This document shows positions 8,300 through 15,631 of a DNA stretch of 64,000 nt, piece after piece (position 1 is the stretch's first letter; every line of letters starts with the position of its first letter). The DNA is from JAGBWK01 sp964544595 (lineage in GTDB: Bacteria; Bacteroidota; Bacteroidia; Bacteroidales; Muribaculaceae): contig CAZJBM010000003.1 in assembly GCA_964544595.1 (NCBI GenBank), positions 1 to 64,000 of the forward strand, written 5' to 3'. The notes beneath the pieces were generated by a model that was not told where the DNA came from, made no database searches, and worked only from the letters and a program-made list of their open reading frames with translations. The translations under genes were made by a program, and so were the position numbers.

Positions 8300-8461
8300 A
8301 GTAAGTATCGTAAATTAGTTTATATTAAGATTCGAGATTGACCTTAGTGAGATTTGATTTTGCGAAGAGGGAGTTATGGGGTTCCATAATGACCGATGAG
8401 CAAAATAAAAGATCGCAATAGCAAGCTGAAGATTGGTATAAACTAATTTTCGATACTTACT
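8300..8461 (+). mobile_element. 162-bp palindromic element, copy 1 (MITE-like or invertible)
   Basis: The ends are inverted repeats: AGTAAGTATCG(T)AAATTAGTTTATA on the left and its complement on the right, differing at one base in about 24. The interior is also a weak palindrome with a central hairpin TTATGG-GGTT-CCATAA. TATA flanks both ends and could be a target duplication. A nearly identical copy in the opposite orientation lies at 63360-63521 (one C/T difference in the interior). It sits seven bases upstream of the kinase start codon. No clear TAnnTTTG promoter is visible inside on either strand. Confidence 0.85.
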
Positions 8462-8511
8462 TATAGCTAATCTGGTTCCCTCAGAGGGTAGCGATGTACC
8501 ACGGGGCTAAA

Positions 8512-9762
8512 TCAGTGATAAATCAAATAAGGCTCCGACGCCTCTACAAACTCCAGCGTGCCTTTGTCCCATAGCGGCATTATCGCCTCAGCGTCATATC
8601 CGCTCTCGACCAATGTCTTGCGTATGGCCTTCGAGCCGGTGACTTTGTCAAACATCGAGAATCTCGACGCGTTTTTGCCTCCGGGCGCGAGTGCCTTTCT
8701 CTCGGGGTAGAGCTTCTGAAGCTCCTGCAGTATGTAGAATTGCACGGGCGTAAGCTCCGCTACGTCGTAGTCGGTCACATACATCTCCACTCCGCTTACC
8801 GACTCCCCTTTGTGCTTGCCGTAGTAGGGTGTGTAGGTGATGGGGCGGAACGTGATTCCGGGCAGGTTGAGTGCGTTCATTCGGTCGGCGAGTTTCGCGC
8901 CGTCGATCCATGGCGCCGCGAAGGTCTTGAACGGCAGTGTGTAGCCCACGCCTATCGAAAGGAAGTCGAGCTCGCCGAGTATGCCCGACGCCGGATAATA
9001 CTCGCAGGTCTCAGCCGTCGGTACGTGAGGCGAAGGTAGCACCCATGGGAGCCCGGTCTTGTCGTAAGTCATGTCGCGGCGCCATCCCTCCATCGGCACA
9101 ACCGTCAGGCGCAGCTTGTCGGCTCCTTTTACCAGCTTCTTCTCTTTGAGGTACACCGCGAGCTCGCCGGGCGTCAGGCCGTAGAGATAGGGGATAGGGA
9201 ATTGGCTGACAAACGATATGCAGTCGCTGTCGACGAGAGGCCCTTCGACCCTGTTGCCGCCGAGCGGATTTGGGCGGTCGAGCACTACGAATTCCTTGCC
9301 GTTTTCGGCTGCGGCCTCCATAGCCTTTCCCATCGAGGAGATGAACGTGTAGCTGCGGCAACCGTTGTCCTGTATGTCGTAGACTATGGCGTCGACGTTG
9401 CCGAGCATAGCGGCCGTGGGCTTCATCGTCGAGCCGTAGACCGAGTAGACCTTTACCCCGGTCTTCGCGTCCTTCCCCGAGGTCACTTTGCCTCCGGCAG
9501 TCACGTCGCCGCGTATGCCATGCTCAGGGGCGAAGAGCGCGGTCAGATTCACCTCAGGGGCTTCGGCCAGGATGTCGACGGTCGATTTCAGCGTGTGGTC
9601 AACCCCCGTAGGGTTGGTCAGCAGCCCTACGCGCTTACCCTTCAGCTCCTTGAAGCCGGTGTCGCGGAGCACCTCGATGCCCGGCTTCACTTGGGCTTGC
9701 GCACCCATGCCGATGATTGCCGCCATGGCGATGACGATATTGACTATGCGTTTCATTTTCAA
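8512..9762 (-). CDS. namZ: DUF1343 / GH171 exo-beta-N-acetylmuramidase (NamZ-like), secreted
   Basis: The 416-residue protein has a Sec signal peptide (MKMKRIVNIVIAMAAIIGMGAQAQ). The rest is a full DUF1343 domain: VGLLTNPTGVD, LFAPEHGIRGD, YDIQDNGCRSYTF, VLDRPNPLGG and LPWVLPSPHVPT are all conserved blocks. Characterised members (NamZ, family GH171) release N-acetylmuramic acid from the non-reducing end of peptidoglycan glycans in the periplasm. A GT2 gene lies 34 bases upstream and a sugar kinase downstream, separated by a mobile-looking element. The symbol is given by family similarity only. ATG 9756 (MKRIVN) is an equally good start. Confidence 0.88.
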   Translation of the reverse strand: MKMKRIVNIVIAMAAIIGMGAQAQVKPGIEVLRDTGFKELKGKRVGLLTNPTGVDHTLKSTVDILAEAPEVNLTALFAPEHGIRGDVTAGGKVTSGKDAKTGVKVYSVYGSTMKPTAAMLGNVDAIVYDIQDNGCRSYTFISSMGKAMEAAAENGKEFVVLDRPNPLGGNRVEGPLVDSDCISFVSQFPIPYLYGLTPGELAVYLKEKKLVKGADKLRLTVVPMEGWRRDMTYDKTGLPWVLPSPHVPTAETCEYYPASGILGELDFLSIGVGYTLPFKTFAAPWIDGAKLADRMNALNLPGITFRPITYTPYYGKHKGESVSGVEMYVTDYDVAELTPVQFYILQELQKLYPERKALAPGGKNASRFSMFDKVTGSKAIRKTLVESGYDAEAIMPLWDKGTLEFVEASEPYLIYH

Positions 9763-9796
9763 GATAGTGGGTTGTCTGTTTCTTTGAGTCTTGATG

Positions 9797-10741
9797 TTAA
9801 ATGCGGGGCAGAAACATCCGGGCGATGATGTGCGACCCTCGCGGATAGAGCCTGTGCTTATGATATATAAAGCTGTAAATCAGCTTTTTAACTGCGCTTT
9901 TTTCGGTAAGGAGGCTTCTGAGCTCGGCGCGCCCTTTCTCCCTTTTGCCCTCCCGCTCGCAGTCGGCGGCAAAGATCGCCCGCCGGTAGTCGATCCACTC
10001 CGCTGCGCCGTTGCAGCCCTTGTCGCTCAGGTGCTTATGGCAGAGGTCGAGGGCGTGAAAACGCTCGTCGGCGCGGTCCGACAGCCGTCGCCCCGTGATC
10101 GACTCCGGCGTGAAGTTGACCTTAACCAGCGGCTCGGCCGACCCGATCTTCGCGATCGAGGGGCGGAGCAGCAGCAGCCTGACGCCTAATTCGTAGTCGT
10201 TCCAGCAGGCCACCCCCTCGTCCCAGCCCCCGGCGAGGCGAAACAGCTCGGTGCGGGCGGCGTAATGCTGCGTCGCTAAGATTGCGTGGATAAGATGGTT
10301 GCGTAGAAAGTCGCTTTCGGCAAACCGCGCCGTTCGGCGCAAGCCGTCGGCCAGTTGCAGCGACACGTCCCAGCCTACGATCGAGGCTTCCGGGTGGCTG
10401 TCGACCGTGTCGTAAATCCCTTCCAGAAGCCCCGGCATCATCTCGTCGTCGGAGTCGAAAAACATTGTCCACTCGCAGTCGTCGGCCTCCAGGCCACGGT
10501 TGCGCGCCGCGCAGGCCCCCGGCTTCGGCTCCGACAGGAGCGTGACGTCGAGTTCGGGGTGCGACTCTATCCATCCTTTCAGCGTGTCGGCGGTGGAGTC
10601 GGTCGAGTTGTTGTCTACGAGTATCAGCCGCGCTTGGCCTATGCCTCCCTGCGACGCCACCGAGTCGAGGGTGCGTGCGACAATCCCGGCGCGGTTGTGC
10701 ACCGGGATTATTATCGCGAGTCGCTTGTCGGCCGGCGGCAT
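9797..10741 (-). CDS. Family 2 glycosyltransferase
   Basis: This 314-residue GT-A enzyme starts at MPPADKRLAIIIPVHNRAG (ATG 10741-10739). VDNNSTDST binds the nucleotide, FFDSDDEMMPG is the DxD metal-binding motif, and CWNDYELGVRLLLL corresponds to the acceptor/catalytic loop of wall-associated GT2 enzymes. There is no membrane segment, so it acts in the cytoplasm on a sugar nucleotide; donor and acceptor are unknown. The ATG overlaps the TGA of the preceding lipoprotein gene by one base (TGATG), which indicates translational coupling. A longer frame upstream exists only because it overlaps that gene. Confidence 0.88.
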   Translation of the reverse strand: MPPADKRLAIIIPVHNRAGIVARTLDSVASQGGIGQARLILVDNNSTDSTADTLKGWIESHPELDVTLLSEPKPGACAARNRGLEADDCEWTMFFDSDDEMMPGLLEGIYDTVDSHPEASIVGWDVSLQLADGLRRTARFAESDFLRNHLIHAILATQHYAARTELFRLAGGWDEGVACWNDYELGVRLLLLRPSIAKIGSAEPLVKVNFTPESITGRRLSDRADERFHALDLCHKHLSDKGCNGAAEWIDYRRAIFAADCEREGKREKGRAELRSLLTEKSAVKKLIYSFIYHKHRLYPRGSHIIARMFLPRI

Positions 10742-11814
10742 CAGAAGAATTTGGCTACCGCCTGCTTCAGGTCCGACAAGTTCTCGACGCGTTCGAGTGT
10801 CTGGCCGTCGCGGCTTATGATAAAGGTGGTGGGCACTGCCCCCACGTTGTAGCGCAGCAGCGCGTTGGCCGCCTTTGAGGGCGCGTTGTAGACCGAAATC
10901 CAGGGTATGTTTTTCGCCGAGTTGAGCCATAGGTACTCATCGTCGTCGCATACCACCTGATATATCTCAAGCCCCTGGTCTTTATAGCGGTCGTAGACCT
11001 CGGCCAGGGCGATATTGAAGGCGGGCGACTCCTTCGCCCCGTAGAGCGTGAAGTTGAGCACCATCACCCGGCCCTTCTCCCACTCTGCGGTGAGCGAGCG
11101 GGGTGTGCCGGTCTTATCCTTAAGCTCGATTTCGGGGAAGAGCATCTCGCTGACGGCCATCTCCTTCTTAGCTCCCTCGTAGAGCATACGGTTGTTGAGG
11201 GTAGCCTTTCGGAGCATCCCCGCGCGGGGGTCGTCGGGGTTGTTGGCGTAATTGTTGGCCACGGCGTTGATTATCCGGCGGTCGAATTTGAGCGCCGGGT
11301 CGAATAGGGGAGTCGTGCCCACCGACTTGTTGATGGCGTAGTAGGCCACGATGCTGCCCCAGTCGCGCTGCAATATCCCCGCGATGTCGCGTTTCAGCAG
11401 CGAGTCGCCGGCTATGTCGCTCCCTTCGGCAAGTGCCTTGTTGATGCGGGCGTTCACCTCGTTCATCATATCGGCCGAAGTTGAGCCTGAGAGCGTGTAG
11501 GCGGTGTCGAAATCGGCCATCGCCGCGGCCACGGTGACAGTCTCCGTGCTGTCGATCGGGAAATATATCGAGCGGCCGTCTATGCTGAGCCTGTAGACGT
11601 CGGGATACATCGCGCGGTCGGCCTCCAGGGCGAACTTCCCGTCGGCCGCCAGCGCCACCGAGTCGATTACCGACCATAGGCCGTTGTTGACCGATTCGAG
11701 ATACATCACCTTATCCTCGGCCCCGTCGATCTTGCCCTCTACTTTCCATCGCTCCGCTCCCGAGCACGCCGAGAGCAAAGCCGCCGCCGATATGGCGTAT
11801 ACGATTGGTTTCAT
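10741..11814 (-). CDS. DUF4369/thioredoxin-fold lipoprotein without redox cysteines
   Basis: The 357-residue lipoprotein has its lipobox Cys at position 17 (LLSACSG). Residues 20-130 resemble the DUF4369 beta domain (WKVEGKIDGAEDKVMYLE). The C-terminal 150 residues have the AhpC/TlpA thioredoxin fold (EWEKGRVMVLNFTLYGAKES, then VGAVPTTFIISRDGQTL with the cis-Pro). Where TlpA/ResA-like proteins have WCxxC, this one has LYGAKES, so it cannot do thiol exchange and probably binds a partner instead. It is coupled to the downstream GT2 gene by a TGATG overlap and follows the HIT gene by 45 bases. Role unknown. Confidence 0.8.
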   Translation of the reverse strand: MKPIVYAISAAALLSACSGAERWKVEGKIDGAEDKVMYLESVNNGLWSVIDSVALAADGKFALEADRAMYPDVYRLSIDGRSIYFPIDSTETVTVAAAMADFDTAYTLSGSTSADMMNEVNARINKALAEGSDIAGDSLLKRDIAGILQRDWGSIVAYYAINKSVGTTPLFDPALKFDRRIINAVANNYANNPDDPRAGMLRKATLNNRMLYEGAKKEMAVSEMLFPEIELKDKTGTPRSLTAEWEKGRVMVLNFTLYGAKESPAFNIALAEVYDRYKDQGLEIYQVVCDDDEYLWLNSAKNIPWISVYNAPSKAANALLRYNVGAVPTTFIISRDGQTLERVENLSDLKQAVAKFF

Positions 11815-11859
11815 TGGTTATTGCGATTGAGTGATAAGTAAGTGTGTCGGTAGCGCGGT

Positions 11860-12249
11860 TTACATATTGGCCGCGATCGCCTCGGCTATGCGCTTCATCT
11901 CCTCCTCGGGGAGGGTCAGCTTGTGGCTGAAATCGAGGTCGCCCTCCTTGCTCATCGGCACAAGGTGGATATGGGCGTGAGGCACCTCAAGCCCTATCAC
12001 AGCCACGCCCACCTTGCGGCAGGGCACCGCCTTCTTCAGGGCGTTGGCCACCTTCTTGGCGAATATCATCATGCCGCCAAGATGCTCGTCGTCGATGTCA
12101 AATATGTAGTCCTGCTCCTTCTTGGGGATTACCAGCACGTGGCCTGGCTGCACGGGGTTGATGTCGAGAAATGCGAAGTAGTCGTCGGTCTCGGCCACCT
12201 TGTACGAAGGTATCTCGCCGGCCGCGATGCGCGAAAATATCGATGCCAT
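11860..12249 (-). CDS. HIT family nucleotide-binding protein
   Basis: This 129-residue protein is a complete histidine-triad protein. It starts MASIFSRIAAGEIPSYKV, carries FLDINPVQPGHVLVIPK in the middle, and ends with the active-site motif HAHIHLVP (91-98). HIT proteins hydrolyse nucleoside phosphoramidates or dinucleoside polyphosphates in the cytoplasm. It lies 45 bases after greA on the same strand, the usual order in Bacteroidetes. Length is typical for the Hint/PKCI branch. Confidence 0.94.
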   Translation of the reverse strand: MASIFSRIAAGEIPSYKVAETDDYFAFLDINPVQPGHVLVIPKKEQDYIFDIDDEHLGGMMIFAKKVANALKKAVPCRKVGVAVIGLEVPHAHIHLVPMSKEGDLDFSHKLTLPEEEMKRIAEAIAANM

Positions 12250-12294
12250 AATTTGCGGTTATTATATTAAAGGGGTTGAACGAGAAGCCTCGGC

Positions 12295-12765
12295 TTAGAA
12301 GCTTATCTCTACGATCTCAAACTTCATCAGCCCCGAGGGCACTTTTATCTCTACCACGTCGCCAAGCTTGTGGCCGAGCAGACCCTGAGCCACAGGGGTC
12401 GACGACGCGATCTTCTTCTCGCGCATATTAGCCTCTGAGTCGGCCACGATGGTGTATTCCATCGTCATGCCGTTGGCGATATTCTTGATCTTCACCTTGT
12501 TCATTATCTGCACCTCCTCGGTGTTGAGCTTGCTCTCGTCGATGATGCGCGCCGAGGCCACCATGTCTTTGAGCTTCGCGATCTGCATTTCGAGCATGCC
12601 CTGCGCCTCTTTGGCCGCATCATACTCGGCGTTCTCCGAGAGGTCCCCCTTGTCGCGGGCCTCGGCTATCGCGCGTGATATTTCGGGGCGTTTCACTGAT
12701 TCGAGGTAAGCGATTTCCTCCATTTTCTTCTTATAGCCCTCTTTGGTCATAAAAACTATTGCCAT
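12295..12765 (-). CDS. greA: Transcription elongation factor GreA
   Basis: The 156-residue protein has the GreA plan: an N-terminal antiparallel coiled coil of about 75 residues (MTKEGYKKKMEEIAYLES, then ISRAIAEARDKGDLSENAEYDAAKE with the acidic tip) and a C-terminal FKBP-like domain ending SGLMKFEIVEISF. It enters the RNA polymerase secondary channel and stimulates cleavage of backtracked transcripts. It is first in a run of minus-strand genes (greA, HIT, lipoprotein, GT2, namZ) with short gaps. A matching promoter lies about 160 bases upstream, leaving a long leader with a hairpin next to the start. Confidence 0.97.
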   Translation of the reverse strand: MAIVFMTKEGYKKKMEEIAYLESVKRPEISRAIAEARDKGDLSENAEYDAAKEAQGMLEMQIAKLKDMVASARIIDESKLNTEEVQIMNKVKIKNIANGMTMEYTIVADSEANMREKKIASSTPVAQGLLGHKLGDVVEIKVPSGLMKFEIVEISF

Positions 12766-12782
12766 ATCTTCAAATGTGTTTA

Positions 12783-12802
12783 GCAGGCGTTTCCGCGCCT
12801 GC
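12783..12802 (-). promoter_or_regulatory. Hairpin in the greA leader
   Basis: A 7-bp GC-rich stem (12783-12789 with 12796-12802) with a six-base loop, 18 bases upstream of the greA ATG and inside the predicted transcript. It could affect translation initiation; it has no T-run after it. Confidence 0.4.
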
Positions 12803-12922
12803 GTCTTGCTGTTTGTTAATCAATTAGTTATTAGGGCCGGAAGTTGGTAGGCAAGTAAAAAATTAAGAATCCCGGCTGTGCTCCGAGACCCCTTGCTTGC
12901 TTAGTTCCGTCGTTTTCTACCG

Positions 12923-12954
12923 CAAAGATAAGCGATTATTCCCAATTTTGCAAA
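12923..12954 (-). promoter_or_regulatory. Bacteroidetes-type promoter of greA
   Basis: On the minus strand TTTG (12954-12951), 20 nt, TATCTTTG (12930-12923), a full match to TAnnTTTG. The leader would be about 150 nt. Confidence 0.7.
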
Positions 12955-13038
12955 TCGCCGCCTTAAAAAATCACAGCCTCAAAAGTCGCCGCCTTAAAAA
13001 TATCGCCCCCGCGAACCATATCGCGCTATAACGCAAAC

Positions 13039-13068
13039 GCCCCCGGGGAGCAGATGCTTCCCGGGGGT
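13039..13068 (-). terminator. Terminator hairpin after the secreted-protein gene
   Basis: Twelve pairs (13039-13050 with 13057-13068, two G-T) close a CAGATG loop, 26 bases after the stop codon at 13094. The T-run is weak, so termination strength is uncertain. Confidence 0.6.
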
Positions 13069-13093
13069 CGTCTATGCTATGGGGGTTGGGCTA

Positions 13094-14482
13094 TTATTTC
13101 ACTACCTTAACGGCTTTGTTGCCCTGGCGCTTGATCACGAGCTGGCCTTTGGCGGGCTCATTCACGCGGATACCCTGGAGGTTGTAGTATTCAACGGGAG
13201 CGTTCTCGTCGATGCCGCCGATGATGTTCTCAACGCCGTCTGATTTGAGCTTGAACTTGAGGGTTGAAGTTTTTGCGTTTGAAGTTGAGTAGATACCTTC
13301 GGGATCAATGCCAGAACCGTCGGCTGCATACGGCCACATCAAGCAAACAGAGTTGGGGCCGAAGTTTACGGTCATATATCCATCTTCTACTGTTGCTTCA
13401 ATCGCGCGCTCAGCATATTGTGATGCTTTGAAGGCTGCCACGTATTCTTCGGTTGTCATGCCTGTCGGGTCAAAACCGACATAAACATTGTAGGCGCATC
13501 CAATCAAGAATGTAAGGCCGCGGCCAGTCGCTTCTATCAATGTAGGCTGGTCAGGCACAAGACCGAGTTCGAGGCTGGGCAGGTAGAATTCGAGATAGCC
13601 ACCCTCAAATCCGAATGTGCCGAGAAGGGGGTTCATAATGCGATATGCGGGGTAGGGAGCGTCGGGGATGTAATTGAGTGTGGTTTCAACCTCTTTGTAT
13701 TCTGTTCCGCTAAACCATGAAGCTAATATGCCCTCTTTCCATGTGCAGGGGCCGTATTCTACCCAGGGGTTATCCTCTATAAGGCCGATGTAGTACCAGA
13801 AATACATGCCGTCTTCGATAGTCGACACGCCTTCGCCTGTTGTCTCATCGGTGATGATGTAGCCCGAAGCTCCGTACTGGTCTTTTGACAGGTATGCGGC
13901 AGAGCCGTCTTCAAATACTGCGTAGCTGAGCACCACAGGCTCGGTGAAAGAAGGCTCGTAGGTAGGCTGCTCACCTTCCTTTTCAGCAGGGATTTCAATC
14001 ACCTTAGAGAAGAGTATTTCCTCGTTGTATACATCGTTGTGTCCGATAAACTGGGGGTTGATTGAGATTGTTTTAGTCGCTTCGTCGTATGATGCGAGGA
14101 CAGCGGTATCTGCGAAGCCCTCGATCACGAATTCGTTCTCTTCAAATAGGCCTTCATATAACTCGGTGTTTACGAATAATACTTCGAAGCTCTCTTCTTC
14201 GCCGCTGTACATATTTACTGCCGACCATACGTATTCTCCGTACAGATCATCCATTGTGGTGGCGCCTACGCTGAGAGTGCTGGCCATGCCTTTGCGCTCT
14301 AATTTGATGCAAGACTCTTTCGTATCCTTGATTTGGAATTCACGCTTCTGAGCTGACTCAACGCTGATTTTCTCGCCGAAATTAGCGTTGGCTTGATTCA
14401 AACGCTTCGAGATAGGCGCAGCTGAAACCGAAACTGCAAGGGCGGCGATCAGAGCCACCATTGTGGAGTAGAATTTCTTCAT
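13094..14482 (-). CDS. Secreted protein of unknown function with sorting-domain-like C-terminus
   Basis: A 462-residue protein with a Sec signal peptide (MKKFYSTMVALIAALAVSVSAAP). The middle is beta-rich and acidic, with repeated segments on the pattern of LYGEYVWSAVNMYSG followed by strand pairs; I do not recognise a family. The last 40 residues (APVEYYNLQGIRV, then LVIKRQGNKAVKVVK) match the general form of C-terminal sorting domains used by Bacteroidetes type IX secretion, and two other proteins in this window end in the same way. A consensus promoter lies 180 bases upstream and a hairpin terminator follows, so it is transcribed alone. Confidence 0.7.
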   Translation of the reverse strand: MKKFYSTMVALIAALAVSVSAAPISKRLNQANANFGEKISVESAQKREFQIKDTKESCIKLERKGMASTLSVGATTMDDLYGEYVWSAVNMYSGEEESFEVLFVNTELYEGLFEENEFVIEGFADTAVLASYDEATKTISINPQFIGHNDVYNEEILFSKVIEIPAEKEGEQPTYEPSFTEPVVLSYAVFEDGSAAYLSKDQYGASGYIITDETTGEGVSTIEDGMYFWYYIGLIEDNPWVEYGPCTWKEGILASWFSGTEYKEVETTLNYIPDAPYPAYRIMNPLLGTFGFEGGYLEFYLPSLELGLVPDQPTLIEATGRGLTFLIGCAYNVYVGFDPTGMTTEEYVAAFKASQYAERAIEATVEDGYMTVNFGPNSVCLMWPYAADGSGIDPEGIYSTSNAKTSTLKFKLKSDGVENIIGGIDENAPVEYYNLQGIRVNEPAKGQLVIKRQGNKAVKVVK

Positions 14483-14660
14483 GCTTTTTACTGTTTGGTT
14501 ATTAAATTAATTATTGGATAATATTCGCTATTATACGGGATCGGCGCGGTCGAGTAGTGGAATTTTTTGCGCGTCTCCTCCGTGTGCTTAATTTTTGTAA
14601 AATATGCGCTTTTGTTTATGACAAAATGCAACCTATTGGATTATGCTGCTTTCAAAGTGG

Positions 14661-14690
14661 CAAAGTTACGGTTATTTTTTATTTTTGCAA
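14661..14690 (-). promoter_or_regulatory. Bacteroidetes-type promoter of the secreted-protein gene
   Basis: On the minus strand TTG (14690-14688), 19 nt, TAACTTTG (14668-14661), an exact match to the consensus. The leader would be about 170 nt. Nothing else is visible between 14483 and 14757. Confidence 0.72.
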
Positions 14691-14757
14691 TACTTTTTTG
14701 CTTTTTTTTCGTCGTTTTGACTGAAAAACCGTAAATCGATGCCATCTTTCGATAAAG

Positions 14758-14797
14758 TAGCCCATGGATCTACATGAAAGTGAAAATCCATGGGCTA
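14758..14797 (-). terminator. Hairpin after the fumarate reductase operon
   Basis: A perfect 12-bp stem (TAGCCCATGGAT, 14758-14769, with 14786-14797) and a 16-base loop, 45 bases after the frdB stop. The following bases are only moderately T-rich. Confidence 0.65.
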
Positions 14798-14842
14798 TAT
14801 AGATTGGCTTTACGCGGCGTTAGCGAGCCGCGGCCGTCGGTA

Positions 14843-15598
14843 TCAGTCTTTGAGCTTAGCCTTGATGAACTCGCGGTTGAGGCGGGCGATGTTGCTCAGC
14901 GAGATGTTCTTGGGGCACTCGGCGGCGCATGCGCCGGTGTTGGTGCAGTTGCCGAAGCCGAGCTCGTCCATCTTCTTCACCATGGCGCGGGCGCGGCGGG
15001 CGCGCTCCACCTGGCCCTGCGGCAGGAGGGCAAACTGGCTCACCTTGGCGCTCACGAAGAGCATTGCCGAGCCGTTCTTGCAGGCTGCCACGCAGGCGCC
15101 GCAGCCGATGCAGGTCGCCGAGTCCATTGCCTCGTCGGCCACCTCCTTAGAGATCGGGAGCGAGTTGGCGTCGGGTGCGCCGCCGCAGTTAAACGACACG
15201 TAGCCTCCCGCCTGCTGGATCTTGTCGAAAGCGTGGCGGTCGACCATCAGGTCGCGGATCACGGGGAAAGCGGCCGAGCGCCATGGCTCGATCGTGATCG
15301 TGTCTTCGTTGTTGAATTTGCGCATGTGGAGCTGGCAGGTGGTGATGCCCTGCACCGGGCCGTGGGGATGGCCGTTGATGTAGAGCGAGCACATGCCGCA
15401 GATACCTTCGCGGCAGTCGTTGTCGAATACAACGGGCTCCTCGCCGGCTACAACGAGCTGCTGGTTGAGCATATCGAGCATTTCGAGGAATGAGCTGCCG
15501 GTCGATACGTTCTCGACGCGATATGTTTTGAATTGGCCTTTGTCTTTGGGACTACGTTGACGCCAAATCTTGAGATTTACATTAATAGTTGTTTCCAT
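14843..15598 (-). CDS. frdB: Fumarate reductase/succinate dehydrogenase iron-sulfur subunit
   Basis: The 251-residue protein transfers electrons between the membrane haem subunit and the flavoprotein. The plant-type [2Fe-2S] site is CREGICGMC (Cys62, 67, 70) with Cys88. The C-terminal domain has CIGCGACVAAC (163-173) and Cys218, Cys224 and Cys228 for the [4Fe-4S] and [3Fe-4S] centres. It is the last gene of a cytochrome b - flavoprotein - FeS operon and follows the flavoprotein by 33 bases. In Bacteroidales this complex works mainly as a menaquinol:fumarate reductase that makes succinate; the direction is known from the family, not from this sequence. Confidence 0.97.
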   Translation of the reverse strand: METTINVNLKIWRQRSPKDKGQFKTYRVENVSTGSSFLEMLDMLNQQLVVAGEEPVVFDNDCREGICGMCSLYINGHPHGPVQGITTCQLHMRKFNNEDTITIEPWRSAAFPVIRDLMVDRHAFDKIQQAGGYVSFNCGGAPDANSLPISKEVADEAMDSATCIGCGACVAACKNGSAMLFVSAKVSQFALLPQGQVERARRARAMVKKMDELGFGNCTNTGACAAECPKNISLSNIARLNREFIKAKLKD

Positions 15599-15631
15599 TG
15601 TTGTCGTTTCAGTGTTTTGACGTTAGACGTT

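Noticed and set aside
8300..8461. Promoter inside the 162-bp element
   Set aside because: No TTTG - 19 nt - TAnnTTTG pair is found on either strand; only partial TATTTTG or TGATTTTG matches with wrong spacing.
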